Assembly: GCA_039583695.1 (NCBI GenBank)
Contig: JAVKSL010000002.1
Span: 1 to 64,000, forward strand
Source of the DNA: JAVKSL01 sp039583695
GTDB lineage: Bacteria > Actinomycetota > Acidimicrobiia > Acidimicrobiales > JAJPHD01
Direction: 5' to 3'
DNA length: 64,000 nucleotides
Below the pieces are notes generated by a model. That model was given only the letters and a program-made list of their open reading frames with translations, was not told where the DNA came from and did no database searches. The position numbers were made by a program, and so were the translations under genes. Shown piece by piece: positions 49,465 to 58,570 of this stretch (within the stretch, counting starts at the first letter, position 1; every line of letters begins with the position of its first letter).

Positions 49465-50472
49465 TCAGGGCTCCCCCGGGATCAGGGGCAGCTCACGCAC
49501 CTGGGCCGGCACCGACCCCGCTTCCCAGCGCAGGGTCAGCTCGGCGGGGGGAGACACCTCGCGACGCACGTAGGCCATGGCAACCAGCGCTTCCAGGCCC
49601 GGCGAGCTGGCGACGGAGGTGAGCTCCCCAACGACCTTCTCCCCGCTCGCCAGCTGGGCCCCGCCGGCGGGCCACTCGCCAATGTCCGCCAGCAAACTCC
49701 AGGCCACCACGACCCCCCGCAGCCGCCGGGGTACCTTGTTCCCCCTCGAGTCCAGCCTGGCCACCAGCTCCTGGCCGGTGTAGCAGCCCTTTGTGAAGCT
49801 CACCGAGGCCTCCACCAGGCCGGCCTCTGCGGGGATGGTCCGCTCGCCCAGCTCGGAGCCCATCGCCGGCACCCCCGCCTCCACCCGCAGGGTCCTGAGG
49901 GAGTCAGGTCCGCACAACCGGGCGCCAGGAGGCACCGTGACCGACGGACCCAGCAGATCCACCGCCACGACGCCGGGCCAGAAGGCTGGCACCGAACATC
50001 CTCCAACTATTTCCGGGATCGGGACCGCATCAGGATCCGGGACCGGGGGCAGGGGGGCCGCCTCCGAGACCGCCTCCGAGACCGCCTCCGAGAGCTGCTT
50101 CACAGCACCAGGGCCTCGCAAGGCCAGGCAGCGCCAGCCGTCCAGGACACTCATCTCCACCTTGGAGCGCAACCGGAACCTGCCCAGCCGCGCCACGACC
50201 GCCTCTCCCCATCCGCCGTCCACGTCGGCTAGGAATTCATCCGGGCCCACCCGGGTCACCCGCAGCCAGGCGTCCACCTTGCCCTGGGGCGACAGGAGCA
50301 GCGAGGGAGCGGACCCACCCACCGCCAGAGCCGCGATGTCCTGGCTGAGCTGACCCTGCAGGTAACCACGCGAGTCAGGGCCCGTGACCCGGACCACGTC
50401 ACGATCCACCCACACCGCCCCCAGCCCATGCCGCAGCGCGTCGTAGTCGGCGGCTAGCTCAGCCGAGCTCAC
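49465..50472 (-). CDS. ygfZ: YgfZ/GcvT-like folate-binding protein
   Basis: About 335 residues. The signature KGCYTGQELVARLDSRG is diagnostic for YgfZ, a tetrahydrofolate-dependent factor in Fe-S cluster maintenance. The N-terminal GYLQGQLSQDI is also conserved. An Ala/Glu/Ser repeat (EAVSEAVSEAA) lies in the middle. GTG 50,472 overlaps the trpE stop by 4 nt; last gene of the his-trpE operon. Confidence 0.88.
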   Translation of the reverse strand: MSSAELAADYDALRHGLGAVWVDRDVVRVTGPDSRGYLQGQLSQDIAALAVGGSAPSLLLSPQGKVDAWLRVTRVGPDEFLADVDGGWGEAVVARLGRFRLRSKVEMSVLDGWRCLALRGPGAVKQLSEAVSEAVSEAAPLPPVPDPDAVPIPEIVGGCSVPAFWPGVVAVDLLGPSVTVPPGARLCGPDSLRTLRVEAGVPAMGSELGERTIPAEAGLVEASVSFTKGCYTGQELVARLDSRGNKVPRRLRGVVVAWSLLADIGEWPAGGAQLASGEKVVGELTSVASSPGLEALVAMAYVRREVSPPAELTLRWEAGSVPAQVRELPLIPGEP

Positions 50473-51986
50473 GCCAGGCACCTCCGGGCCGCGCTCATCC
50501 GGCGGGCCGCCGGTACTGCGGCCAGCAGCGCCGCGGCCTTGCTGGCGCACTCGGCGTCCTCGGCGATCGGATCGCTGTCCGCCACGATCCCCGCCCCGGC
50601 CTGAACCGACGCGCGCCCGTCAGGGCCAACCAGCATGGTCCGGATGGCAATCGCCGTGTCCAGGTTCCCCGAGAAGTCCAAGTACCCCACGACACCAGCG
50701 TACGGTCCCCGCTTGGTGGGCTCCAGGGAGTCGATGATCTCCATGGCCCTGACCTTGGGGGCGCCGGAGACTGTCCCCGCCGGCAGGGTGGCCCGCAGCA
50801 CGTCGACCGGCCCCAGCCCCGGCCGGAGCGAGCCTGAGACCTGCGAGGTCATGTGCATCACGTGGCTGTAACGCTCCAGGCTCATCATCTCGTCCACCGA
50901 CTCGGTGCCGTAGCTGACCACCCGGCCCACGTCGTTGCGGGCCAGGTCCACCAGCATCACGTGCTCGGCGCACTCCTTGGGGTGCTCGACCAGCTCGGCC
51001 CCGAGAAGGGCATCCTCCGCAGGCGTCGAGCCCCGCCGCCGGGTCCCCGCGATCGGGCGCGAGACCACCCGCCCGTCGAGCAGCCGGACCATCGGCTCGG
51101 GCGAGGACCCCACGACGCTCAAAGCGGGGTGCCGCAGGAAATACATGTACGGGCTGGGGTTCACCTGGCGAAGCACCCGGTAGACGTCGAACGGCTCGGC
51201 ATCCAGCTCCAGGTCGAATCGCTGCGACAGGACCACCTGGAAGATGTCCCCGGCCAGGATGTGCTCCCTGGCCACCTCGACCGCCGCGCAGTAGGTGGCC
51301 GACGACATGGTCCGGCGCACGACTGGCGGCGCCTCCCCGGCCACCGGCGGGCCGACCAGGGCGGCCAGCCCGGGCGGAAGCGGCGACGCCAGCGAGGACT
51401 CCATCTCGTCCAACCGCTCCCCCGCCGCTTCCCACGCGGCCTCCAGCTCCGCCCGCCCCCAGCCCGGCTCCACCACCACGTTGTCGATCAGCACCACCCG
51501 CTGGCGCCAGCAGTCGAATGCCGCCAGCTGGCCGATCACCGAGATCACCGCGTCGGGGTAGCCCTGGTCGTCGGCCGGGACCGAGACCAGGCGCTCCACC
51601 TCGCGCACCACGTCGTACCCCAGGTAGCCGACCAGGCCCCCGTGCAGCGGCGGCAGCTCGGCCAGGACCGGCGAGCGGTAAGCCTCGAGCATCCCCTCGA
51701 TCGCAGCGAGCACCCCGCCTTCCAGCAACACCGAGGTCGCCAGCCGCCCCTCCACCGAGATGCGCCCACCAGCGGCGACGAGGGTGGCCACTGGCTGGCG
51801 CCCCACCCAGGAGTAACGCCCCCAATGCTCGCCCCCTTCCACCGACTCCAGCAAGAAACCAGGGCCGTCGCCCACCAGGCCGAGGAACGCCGAGACCGGT
51901 GTGATGGTGTCGGCGAGCAGCTCCCGCCATACTGGGACCACACTCGCGGAGGCGGCGAGGGAGCAGAACACCTCGAGAGTGGGCAC
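50469..51986 (-). CDS. trpE: Anthranilate synthase component I
   Basis: 505 residues from GTG 51,986; TTG 52,004 is an alternative. The chorismate-binding domain is complete: PSPYMYFLRHPALSVVGSSP, RPIAGTRRRG, ELVEHPKECAEHVMLVDLAR, TLPAGTVSGAPKVRAMEIID, and the C-terminal AGAGIVADSDP. It converts chorismate to anthranilate with TrpG. Its place after hisI is unusual relative to a trp operon but seen in several actinobacteria. Confidence 0.93.
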   Translation of the reverse strand: MPTLEVFCSLAASASVVPVWRELLADTITPVSAFLGLVGDGPGFLLESVEGGEHWGRYSWVGRQPVATLVAAGGRISVEGRLATSVLLEGGVLAAIEGMLEAYRSPVLAELPPLHGGLVGYLGYDVVREVERLVSVPADDQGYPDAVISVIGQLAAFDCWRQRVVLIDNVVVEPGWGRAELEAAWEAAGERLDEMESSLASPLPPGLAALVGPPVAGEAPPVVRRTMSSATYCAAVEVAREHILAGDIFQVVLSQRFDLELDAEPFDVYRVLRQVNPSPYMYFLRHPALSVVGSSPEPMVRLLDGRVVSRPIAGTRRRGSTPAEDALLGAELVEHPKECAEHVMLVDLARNDVGRVVSYGTESVDEMMSLERYSHVMHMTSQVSGSLRPGLGPVDVLRATLPAGTVSGAPKVRAMEIIDSLEPTKRGPYAGVVGYLDFSGNLDTAIAIRTMLVGPDGRASVQAGAGIVADSDPIAEDAECASKAAALLAAVPAARRMSAARRCLA

Positions 51987-52008
51987 GGAGGCCGGGGCGG
52001 GCAAGGCT

Positions 52009-52389
52009 CTATTTCTCAGGGTGACCCAGGGCGCGTGAGAAGCAAGTGGGATCACCGGTGTGGCACGCGCCCCGCCCCTCCTGGTCGACGACCAGCAGGA
52101 CCGTATCGCCGTCGCAGTCCAGATAGGCCCGCCGGACCCACTGGCGGTCGCCCGAGGTCTCACCCTTGCACCACATCTCGGCGCGGCTGCGGCTCCAGAA
52201 CCAGCTACGCCCGGTCGCCAACGTCCGGCGCAGCGCCAGCTCGTTCATCCAGGCCAGCATCAGCACCGCCCCGCTCGTGGCCTCCTGGACCACCGCCGGC
52301 ACCAGGCCGTCGCGGTTGTAATGCACCAAAGGAATGATGCTCTCGTCCGCCACCAGCGGGGTGGCCACGAACCCACCGTGCTCGGTCAC
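52009..52389 (-). CDS. hisI: Phosphoribosyl-AMP cyclohydrolase
   Basis: A 126-residue HisI. It has the metal-binding DCDGDTVLLVVDQEGRGACH and FWSRSRAEMWCKGETSG motifs and no fused HisE domain. GTG 52,389 overlaps the GroES-like stop by 4 nt. Third step of histidine synthesis. Confidence 0.95.
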   Translation of the reverse strand: MTEHGGFVATPLVADESIIPLVHYNRDGLVPAVVQEATSGAVLMLAWMNELALRRTLATGRSWFWSRSRAEMWCKGETSGDRQWVRRAYLDCDGDTVLLVVDQEGRGACHTGDPTCFSRALGHPEK

Positions 52390-52712
52390 AGGTACAGCCC
52401 GGTGCCGCCGTCGATGCGCTCGCTGGCCACGGCGTGGATGTCGCGCTCTCGCAGCATCAAGTAGTCCTCGCCGCGCACTTCGACCTCGAAGCGGTCCTCG
52501 GGGCTGAACAACACGTTGTCCCCCGGCGCCACCGTGCGCACGTTGGGCCCCACTGCCACCGCCTCAGCCCAGACCAGGCGCTTGGAGACCTGCGCGGTCG
52601 CGGGTATGAGGATTCCGGAGCGTGAGCGGCGCTCGCCCTCGGAGTCGGGGATCTGGACCAGCACACGGTCGGCCAACACTGTGATCGGTTGCTTGGCGTC
52701 GGGCGAGGGCAT
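52386..52712 (-). CDS. GroES-like co-chaperonin inserted in the his operon
   Basis: A 108-residue protein with the Cpn10 fold: ADRVLVQIPDSEGERRSRSG (N-terminal strand and mobile loop), VGPNVRTVAPGDNVLFSPED and EDYLMLRERDIHAV. The mobile loop motif after SGILIP is shorter and the IVL tripeptide used for GroEL binding is ILI, so GroEL interaction is plausible. It lies 6 nt after hisF and overlaps hisI by 4 nt, and no groEL is nearby. Confidence 0.85.
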   Translation of the reverse strand: MPSPDAKQPITVLADRVLVQIPDSEGERRSRSGILIPATAQVSKRLVWAEAVAVGPNVRTVAPGDNVLFSPEDRFEVEVRGEDYLMLRERDIHAVASERIDGGTGLYL

Positions 52713-52718
52713 GACCCT

Positions 52719-53480
52719 TCAGGGTAGTGGCCTTACCGTTACGCCGGCGGCGGCGAGGTGGGCCTTGGCTTCGGCAACCGTGTGGGTGCCGTAGTGGAAG
52801 ATAGAAGCGGCCAGGACTGCGTCAGCTTTGCCCTCCACAGCGCCCGCCACCAGGTCGTCGAGGCTGCCCACACCGCCGCTGGCAATCAGGGGGATGGTCG
52901 TGGAATCCGCGACGGCCCGGGTGAGCTCGAGGTCGAAGCCGTCCTTGGTGCCATCGCGGTCCATGGAGGTGACCAGCAGCTCGCCGGCGCCGAGCCGCTG
53001 GCATTCGCGCGCCCAGGCAAGGACGTCCCTGCCGGTGGGGGTGCGCCCTCCGTGGGTATAGACCTCCCAGCCTCCGGCCCGTCGCTTGGCATCGATCGCC
53101 ACCACGACGCACTGGGCGCCGAACTCCGCTGCCAGCTCGGCGACCAGCTCCGGGCGGGTGACTGCGCTGGTGTTGAGCGCGACCTTGTCCGCTCCGGCTC
53201 GCAGCAGCCGCCGGCCGTCGCTCACGGTACGCACCCCCCCGCCCACTGTGAGGGGGATGAACACCTGGTCGGCGGTGCGGGTCACCACGTCCACCATCGT
53301 GTCGCGCCCATGAGCCGACGCGGTGATGTCCAAGAAGACCACCTCGTCCGCGCCCTCGGCATCGTAGCGGGCGGCCAGCTCGGTGGGATCCCCCGCGTCA
53401 CGCAGGCAGACGAAGTTGACCCCCTTCACCACCCGGCCGTCATGGACGTCCAGGCAGGGGATCACTCGGACGCTTCGCAC
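52719..53480 (-). CDS. hisF: Imidazole glycerol phosphate synthase cyclase subunit
   Basis: About 253 residues from GTG 53,480 (MRSVRVIPCLDVHDGRVVKG). It is a TIM barrel with the catalytic Asp in IPCLDV and the DRDGTKDGFD loop. It overlaps hisA by 19 nt. Together with HisH it makes IGP and AICAR from PRFAR. Confidence 0.95.
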   Translation of the reverse strand: MRSVRVIPCLDVHDGRVVKGVNFVCLRDAGDPTELAARYDAEGADEVVFLDITASAHGRDTMVDVVTRTADQVFIPLTVGGGVRTVSDGRRLLRAGADKVALNTSAVTRPELVAELAAEFGAQCVVVAIDAKRRAGGWEVYTHGGRTPTGRDVLAWARECQRLGAGELLVTSMDRDGTKDGFDLELTRAVADSTTIPLIASGGVGSLDDLVAGAVEGKADAVLAASIFHYGTHTVAEAKAHLAAAGVTVRPLP

Positions 53481-54268
53481 GCCTTGAGCGCCTCGGCCAG
53501 GCTCAGCTTGTGCTCCCGCAGGGCCATCCCCACGATCACCCCCGCAATGCGACGCCCGGGTCCTCCCAGATGCCTCAGCGCCACCAGATCCTCCACACCC
53601 GACACCCCTCCGGAGGCGACCACCTCCATCTGGGTGGCATCGAGGAGCGCAGAGAGCCCCGGCAGGTCCGGGCCGGTGAGCATCCCATCGCGTCCCACGT
53701 CGGTGCACATCACCGCGGCGGCGCCCGCGTCCTCGAAGCAGGCCAGCACGTCGAGGAGCGACTCCCCCGAGACCGCTGTCCAGCCCCGCACCGCCACCCG
53801 GGCATGGGCCAGCGACACCGCAGAGCCGCCCGCGGGCATAGGCCGGGAGACCTCGCTGCTCCCGGCCCGGCTGTAGTCGAGGGCCACGGCAATGCGGCCG
53901 GGAAAGCGTCGGGCCAGGCGACGCACCAGACCCGGGCGCTCCACCGCGGCGGTGCCCAGGACCACCCGGGCGACGCCCAAGCCCAGGAGCGCCTCAGCTG
54001 CAGCCTCGTCTCGGATGCCGCCTCCACACTGCACGAACACTCCCTTATCCGCTACCTTGGCGCAGATTGCAGCCACAACTTCTCGATTGACCGGCTCGCC
54101 GGTGCGGGCCGCGTCCAGGTCGACCACGTGGAGGTGGGTGGCGCCGGAGCCGACCATCTCCTCTGCGCTGGCTACAGGGTCGCCGTAGACCCGTTCCCGG
54201 GAGAAGTCGCCCTGGATCAGGCGCACCGAGCGGCCGTCTCGCAGGTCAATGGCCGGGAAGAGGTCCAT
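53462..54268 (-). CDS. hisA: Phosphoribosylformimino-5-aminoimidazole carboxamide ribotide isomerase
   Basis: A 268-residue TIM-barrel isomerase. The N-terminal FPAIDLRDGRSVRLIQGDF and the later CTDVGRDGMLTGPDL carry the two catalytic aspartates. It is slightly longer than usual because of an Ala/Pro/Gly-rich insertion (around residues 140-150). In actinobacteria the PriA variant also does the TrpF reaction; no trpF is visible here, so that dual role is possible. Confidence 0.93.
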   Translation of the reverse strand: MDLFPAIDLRDGRSVRLIQGDFSRERVYGDPVASAEEMVGSGATHLHVVDLDAARTGEPVNREVVAAICAKVADKGVFVQCGGGIRDEAAAEALLGLGVARVVLGTAAVERPGLVRRLARRFPGRIAVALDYSRAGSSEVSRPMPAGGSAVSLAHARVAVRGWTAVSGESLLDVLACFEDAGAAAVMCTDVGRDGMLTGPDLPGLSALLDATQMEVVASGGVSGVEDLVALRHLGGPGRRIAGVIVGMALREHKLSLAEALKACEASE

Positions 54269-54274
54269 TTGGGG

Positions 54275-54922
54275 TCAGGCCCTCGCCAGTCGGGCGGGGG
54301 GTTCGGGGTGGGTGGGAGCGCAGGTCTTGACGAAGGCGGCCAGGAGGGCCAGGCCCACCGCCCCGGACTTCTCGGGATGGAACTGGGTCCCCCAAAGCGT
54401 GCCCCTCTCGATGGCGGCAACCACCGGACCGCCGTAGTCACAGGTTGCCACGGTGTCATCGGTCATCTCCGGAGCATAGGAGTGGACAAAGTAGACCCAC
54501 GGCGCGGGGGGCAGGCTGGCGGTCAGGCGGCTGGGCCTGTCCGGGTCGAGGGCGTGGAGGACGTTCCACTGCATCTGAGGTCGTTTCTCGGTGGCGGGGA
54601 GCGCCCTGCTGCGCCCCTCGAGTATGCCCAGGCCCTCCACTTCGGGGTCCTCCTCAGAGCCTTCGTAGAGGAGCTGGAGTCCCACGCAGACCCCGAGCAG
54701 CGGCCAGCCCACGGCGACGGCATCTTGAACAACCTTGTCCAGGCCGGTTCGCGCCAGGGCGGATCGGGACGCGCCGAACGCTCCGACCCCGGGGAGGACG
54801 AAGCCGTCGGCCCCTTCGGCCTCGTCGGGACTTGTGGCAAGAGCTGCGTCTGCGCCGACTCGCTGGAGGGCACGCTGCGCCGAGCGCAGGTTGCCGATCC
54901 CGTAGTCGAGGACGGCGATCAC
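54275..54922 (-). CDS. hisH: Imidazole glycerol phosphate synthase glutamine amidotransferase subunit
   Basis: A 215-residue class I amidotransferase with nucleophile Cys in GVCVGLQLLYEGSEE and the His/Glu pair in TQFHPEKSG. GTG 54,922 overlaps the hisB stop by 4 nt. Confidence 0.95.
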   Translation of the reverse strand: MIAVLDYGIGNLRSAQRALQRVGADAALATSPDEAEGADGFVLPGVGAFGASRSALARTGLDKVVQDAVAVGWPLLGVCVGLQLLYEGSEEDPEVEGLGILEGRSRALPATEKRPQMQWNVLHALDPDRPSRLTASLPPAPWVYFVHSYAPEMTDDTVATCDYGGPVVAAIERGTLWGTQFHPEKSGAVGLALLAAFVKTCAPTHPEPPARLARA

Positions 54923-55566
54923 GCCAGGACGCCTTTGGTGGAGGGAATCTGCGTACCCTCGATGCGCACAGCATCTCTGAGGGCTCGGGCAACTGCTTTG
55001 AAGCTGGCCTCGAGGATGTGGTGGGTATTACGGCCTCTTACGAGGCGGAGATGCAAGGTAATGCCGGCCGCAGTCACGAATGCCCTCCAGAACTCCTCGG
55101 CGAGCTGAGGCTCGAACGCCGGGACGCCGAGCGGGACGGCGTCGGGCGGGAAGGACACGTCGTAGAACAGATAGGCCCGGCCGGACAGGTCCAGCGCCAC
55201 CTCGATCAGTGCCTCATCGAGGGGCAGGTTGACTGAGGCGAACCGGCGAATCCCGGCCTTGTCGCCCAAGGCCTCGGCCAGCGCTTCGCCCAGCACGATC
55301 CCCACGTCCTCGACGGTGTGATGGGAATCGACCGCCAGATCACCCTTCGCTGCCAGCTCCAGGTCCATGGCAGCGTGGCGGCCCAGCTGCGAGACCATGT
55401 GATCGAAGAAGGGGAGCCCGGTGTCGACAAGTGGTATCCCGCTGCCGTTGCCGTCGAGCGCCAGGCTGGCCTCGATGGTCGTCTCCCTGGTGTGGCGAGA
55501 GCGGGTCGCCCGGCGGGCGGTGGGTGGGTGGCGCGTGGCCGGGCCGCCGGGCGTGGCGTCACTCAT
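54919..55566 (-). CDS. hisB: Imidazoleglycerol-phosphate dehydratase
   Basis: 215 residues from ATG 55,566. It has the monofunctional dehydratase domain with DTGLPFFDHMVSQLGRHAA, DSHHTVEDVGIVLGEAL and GRNTHHILEASFKA. There is no phosphatase domain. It overlaps hisC by 8 nt. Confidence 0.95.
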   Translation of the reverse strand: MSDATPGGPATRHPPTARRATRSRHTRETTIEASLALDGNGSGIPLVDTGLPFFDHMVSQLGRHAAMDLELAAKGDLAVDSHHTVEDVGIVLGEALAEALGDKAGIRRFASVNLPLDEALIEVALDLSGRAYLFYDVSFPPDAVPLGVPAFEPQLAEEFWRAFVTAAGITLHLRLVRGRNTHHILEASFKAVARALRDAVRIEGTQIPSTKGVLA

Positions 55567-56677
55567 CGAGCACCTCACCGAGCGCAACCAGGAACCTGGT
55601 GTTCTCCTCTGGGGTTCCGACGGTCACTCTCAAACAGCCTGCCAGGCCGGGCCAGCTGGTGCAGTTGCGGATGAGCACCGAGCGCGCGAGCAAGCCCTCC
55701 CAGACCTCGTGGGAGTCGTGGTGCATCGGACGGAACAGAATAAAGTTCGCGTCGGACGGCCAAGACTCCACATCCATCTGCCCGAGCGCTGCGGCCACGC
55801 GGCCCCGCTCCTCGACCCCGATGGCCACTCGGGCGCGCATCTCAGCTTCGAATCCGAGGGCCAAGCGCCCAGCCAGCTGCTTTATCGAGTCCAGGTGGTA
55901 GGGAAGGGCAGCCGTTTGGAGTGCCTGGACCACCGCTGGCGCGCCAATCATGTAGCCCAGGCGGGCACCGGCCATCGCCCAAGTCTTCGAGAAGGTCCGC
56001 AGCACAACCAGGCGCTCGGCGCCTGGTTGTGCGAGCAGCGATAGGGCAGACCACGGCGAGAACTGCCCGTAGGCCTCGTCCACAACGACCAGTCCCGGGG
56101 CGCTGGAGAGTGCCTCAGCCACCAGCTCCGGAGGCTCGACCCTGCCGGTGGGATTATTCGGTGAGCATAAGAATGTAACCGCCGGCCGGGCTGCCGCGAT
56201 CACCCGGACCAACTCGTCAGGGTCCAGGGTGAAGTCGTCACGGCGGAAGCCGCTCGTAACCGGGGTATGAGTGAGCGTGGCAATGTGGCTGTGCAGTGCG
56301 TAGGTTGGCTCGAAGGTAACCGCTGCCCGCCCTGGGCCGCCGTAGGCCAAGAGGAGGCACTGGATCACCTCGTTGGACCCGTTGGCCGCGAATACCTGCT
56401 CAGGGGCCACGCCGTGCTGGCGCGCCAAGGCCTCACGAAGCTCGGTGGCCTCCCGGTCAGGGTAGCGGTTGAGAGCAAGGTGAGCCAAGCCGTCTCGTAG
56501 CGCGTCCATCCAGCCGGCGGGCGGCGCGAGGGGCGCCTCGTTGGTGTTCAGGCGCACGTCCACATCCACCTGTAGGGAGTGGTATCCGGAGCTTAGGCGC
56601 GGCCCGACGACCGCTGCGGCGGGGGGCGAGGCGGCGGTGGGCAAGGCTGCGGCAGTCGAGGTGGGAGCGGCGGTCAC
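55559..56677 (-). CDS. hisC: Histidinol-phosphate aminotransferase
   Basis: 372 residues from GTG 56,677, which overlaps the hisD stop by 4 nt. It is a PLP-dependent fold type I enzyme with RLNTNEAPLAPPAGW, LCSPNNPTGRVE, VVDEAYGQF and the PLP lysine in RTFSKTWAMAGARLGY. The first 30 residues are Ala/Pro-rich and probably flexible. Confidence 0.95.
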   Translation of the reverse strand: MTAAPTSTAAALPTAASPPAAAVVGPRLSSGYHSLQVDVDVRLNTNEAPLAPPAGWMDALRDGLAHLALNRYPDREATELREALARQHGVAPEQVFAANGSNEVIQCLLLAYGGPGRAAVTFEPTYALHSHIATLTHTPVTSGFRRDDFTLDPDELVRVIAAARPAVTFLCSPNNPTGRVEPPELVAEALSSAPGLVVVDEAYGQFSPWSALSLLAQPGAERLVVLRTFSKTWAMAGARLGYMIGAPAVVQALQTAALPYHLDSIKQLAGRLALGFEAEMRARVAIGVEERGRVAAALGQMDVESWPSDANFILFRPMHHDSHEVWEGLLARSVLIRNCTSWPGLAGCLRVTVGTPEENTRFLVALGEVLDE

Positions 56678-57960
56678 CGGCCTACGTCCTCTCGGAGGCG
56701 AACCGACTCGGCGTGAGCAACCAGTCCCTCGGCCTCGGCGATGGCCACCACGTGGGGACCCACCCGATCCAGGGCCTTTCGATCCAGGCTTATCACGTGG
56801 ATGTGCTTGACAAAGTCGTCGACCCGCAGAACGCTGGCAAAACGAGCGGTGCCGTTGGTGGGCAGGACGTGGCTGGGGCCAGCCATGTAGTCCCCCACGC
56901 TGGCGGGAGAGAATAGGCCGCTGAACACGGCTCCGGCGTTGCGCACCAGCGCGACCAGGGAGGTCGGCTCTGCGTTCATCAGCTCCAGGTGCTCGGGCGC
57001 TATGGCGTTGACCACCTCCATCGCGGCCTCCGGCCCATCCACCACGACTGCATAGCCCCCCGCGCCGAGGGTGTCGCAGATCTCGCCTCGCCGGGGCGAG
57101 ATCTCCACCAGCCGGGTGATCGCGTCGGTGATCGCGTCGGCCGCCGCGGATGACCAGGTGACCAGCCAGGCCAGCCCGTAAGGACCGTGCTCCGCCTGGA
57201 CGATGACGTCGATGGCAGCCAGCTCGACGGGGGTGGTCTCGTCGGCAACGACCACCACCTCCGACGGGCCAGCAAAGGCCGGAGGGACACCCACCACGCT
57301 TGCCACCTCCCGCTGGGCCACCGACACGTAGAGGTTCCCGGGGCCGGCTATCACATCCACCGCAGCTATGGTCTCGGTGCCGTAGGCCATGGCGCCAATC
57401 GCCTGAGCCCCGCCGATGCTGTAGAGTTCGTCCACGCCCGCTATCGCCGCCGCTGCCAGGGTCTCGGGGGGGAGGGTCCCATCGGGACGGGGTGGCACGC
57501 ACACTGCCACCTCCTCGACGCCGGCCACCCGGGCTGGCACGGCGGTCATGAGCACTGTCGAGGGGTAGCTGGCCCGGCCACCAGGCACGTAGCAGCCCGC
57601 CCTGGTCACTGGGCATCTGATGTAGCGAACTGTCAAGCCGTCCCGCTCGAAGTCCGGTGCCTCGACAACCTGGTGACGGTGAAAGTCGGTGATGGCGGCG
57701 TGAGCGGCCTCCAAGGCGGACCTCAGATCGAGGCTGATGCTGTCGAGCGCGGCCCGCATTGCCCCCTGCGGGACCCTCAGGTCCCGCAGTCTGGCGCCGT
57801 CGAATCGCTCCGTCAGCTCCCGTACCGCAGCATCACCGCGTGAACGTACATCGGAAAGGATCGCCTGGACTGCGGCCGTGGGAAGGTCCTTCGTCGCCGG
57901 CCTGGGCAGGTACCTGGCCAGGTTCCCAGTGGCGCCGCGCAAGTCGAGTCGGGTGAGCAT
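56674..57960 (-). CDS. hisD: Histidinol dehydrogenase
   Basis: 428 residues from ATG 57,960 (MLTRLDLRGATGNL). Conserved regions include VPGGRASYPSTVLMTAVPA, the VIAGPGNLYVSVAQREV block and the C-terminal VAHAESVRLR. First gene of the his operon; the promoter should lie in the 170 bp between it and the divergent small gene at 58,131. Confidence 0.95.
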   Translation of the reverse strand: MLTRLDLRGATGNLARYLPRPATKDLPTAAVQAILSDVRSRGDAAVRELTERFDGARLRDLRVPQGAMRAALDSISLDLRSALEAAHAAITDFHRHQVVEAPDFERDGLTVRYIRCPVTRAGCYVPGGRASYPSTVLMTAVPARVAGVEEVAVCVPPRPDGTLPPETLAAAAIAGVDELYSIGGAQAIGAMAYGTETIAAVDVIAGPGNLYVSVAQREVASVVGVPPAFAGPSEVVVVADETTPVELAAIDVIVQAEHGPYGLAWLVTWSSAAADAITDAITRLVEISPRRGEICDTLGAGGYAVVVDGPEAAMEVVNAIAPEHLELMNAEPTSLVALVRNAGAVFSGLFSPASVGDYMAGPSHVLPTNGTARFASVLRVDDFVKHIHVISLDRKALDRVGPHVVAIAEAEGLVAHAESVRLREDVGR

Positions 57961-58130
57961 TTGCCCCACCCAGCGTAGTCGCAGTGGCCGCCCTGGCTTC
58001 GAGTCGGCCGCCAGACCGATGGGGGCAGACGGCATCGACGTCGCCTCCGTAGTGCCGTAGCCTCGAAAAGCGCACGACGTGGTATTCATGAGCCAATGAG
58101 ATACAGCCATATCGTGAGCTGGGCCATCTG

Positions 58131-58322
58131 ATGGACGGGGCAGCCTCAGAGCTATCCTCCCTGGCCAGCGCCCTGGAGGAGCTGACCAAGCGCGTTGCCG
58201 CCATAGCCGAGCGATACGGAAGGATCGACCGCGACGACCTGGCAGCCGAGCTGTACGCCGCCGAGCGGGCACTCATCGGAGCCGGAAGGCGCTTGACCAA
58301 AGTGATCGAGGCCGAGCGCTGA
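58131..58322 (+). CDS. Small helical protein, conserved in actinobacteria
   Basis: A 63-residue, almost entirely helical protein (SSLASALEELTKRVAAIAER, then LAAELYAAERALIGAGRRL). The repeated Leu/Ala spacing suggests a coiled coil. It is divergent from hisD. No function is known to me. Confidence 0.6.
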   Translation: MDGAASELSSLASALEELTKRVAAIAERYGRIDRDDLAAELYAAERALIGAGRRLTKVIEAER

Positions 58323-58436
58323 GAAGTTGATGGGAACAGCACCGAGGTGGCGTCATGGCTGCTCAGGCGGGCCTTCACCTTTGCGGGGAAAAGCGCCGGC
58401 TGAGCTGGGCGTTTGCGGTCCTTCGAACCCCAGACA

Positions 58437-58468
58437 CAACAACGGCGCCCTTCCGGGCGCCGTTGTTG
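58437..58468. terminator. Strong hairpin between convergent genes
   Basis: CAACAACGGCGCCC (58,437-58,450) and GGGCGCCGTTGTTG (58,455-58,468) form a perfect 14-bp stem with loop TTCC. It lies between the small gene (58,131) and the convergent nth. There is no U-run, so it is a terminator by position and stability rather than by the classic motif. Confidence 0.65.
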
Positions 58469-58570
58469 GAGCGGGCCAGGCGGCGGATCCCGACCTCGCT
58501 CTTCGGAACCAGGTGGCGGGAACCGGTTCCGTACAGACACACTATACCCGATCTCAGGCCTTCCCACCAC

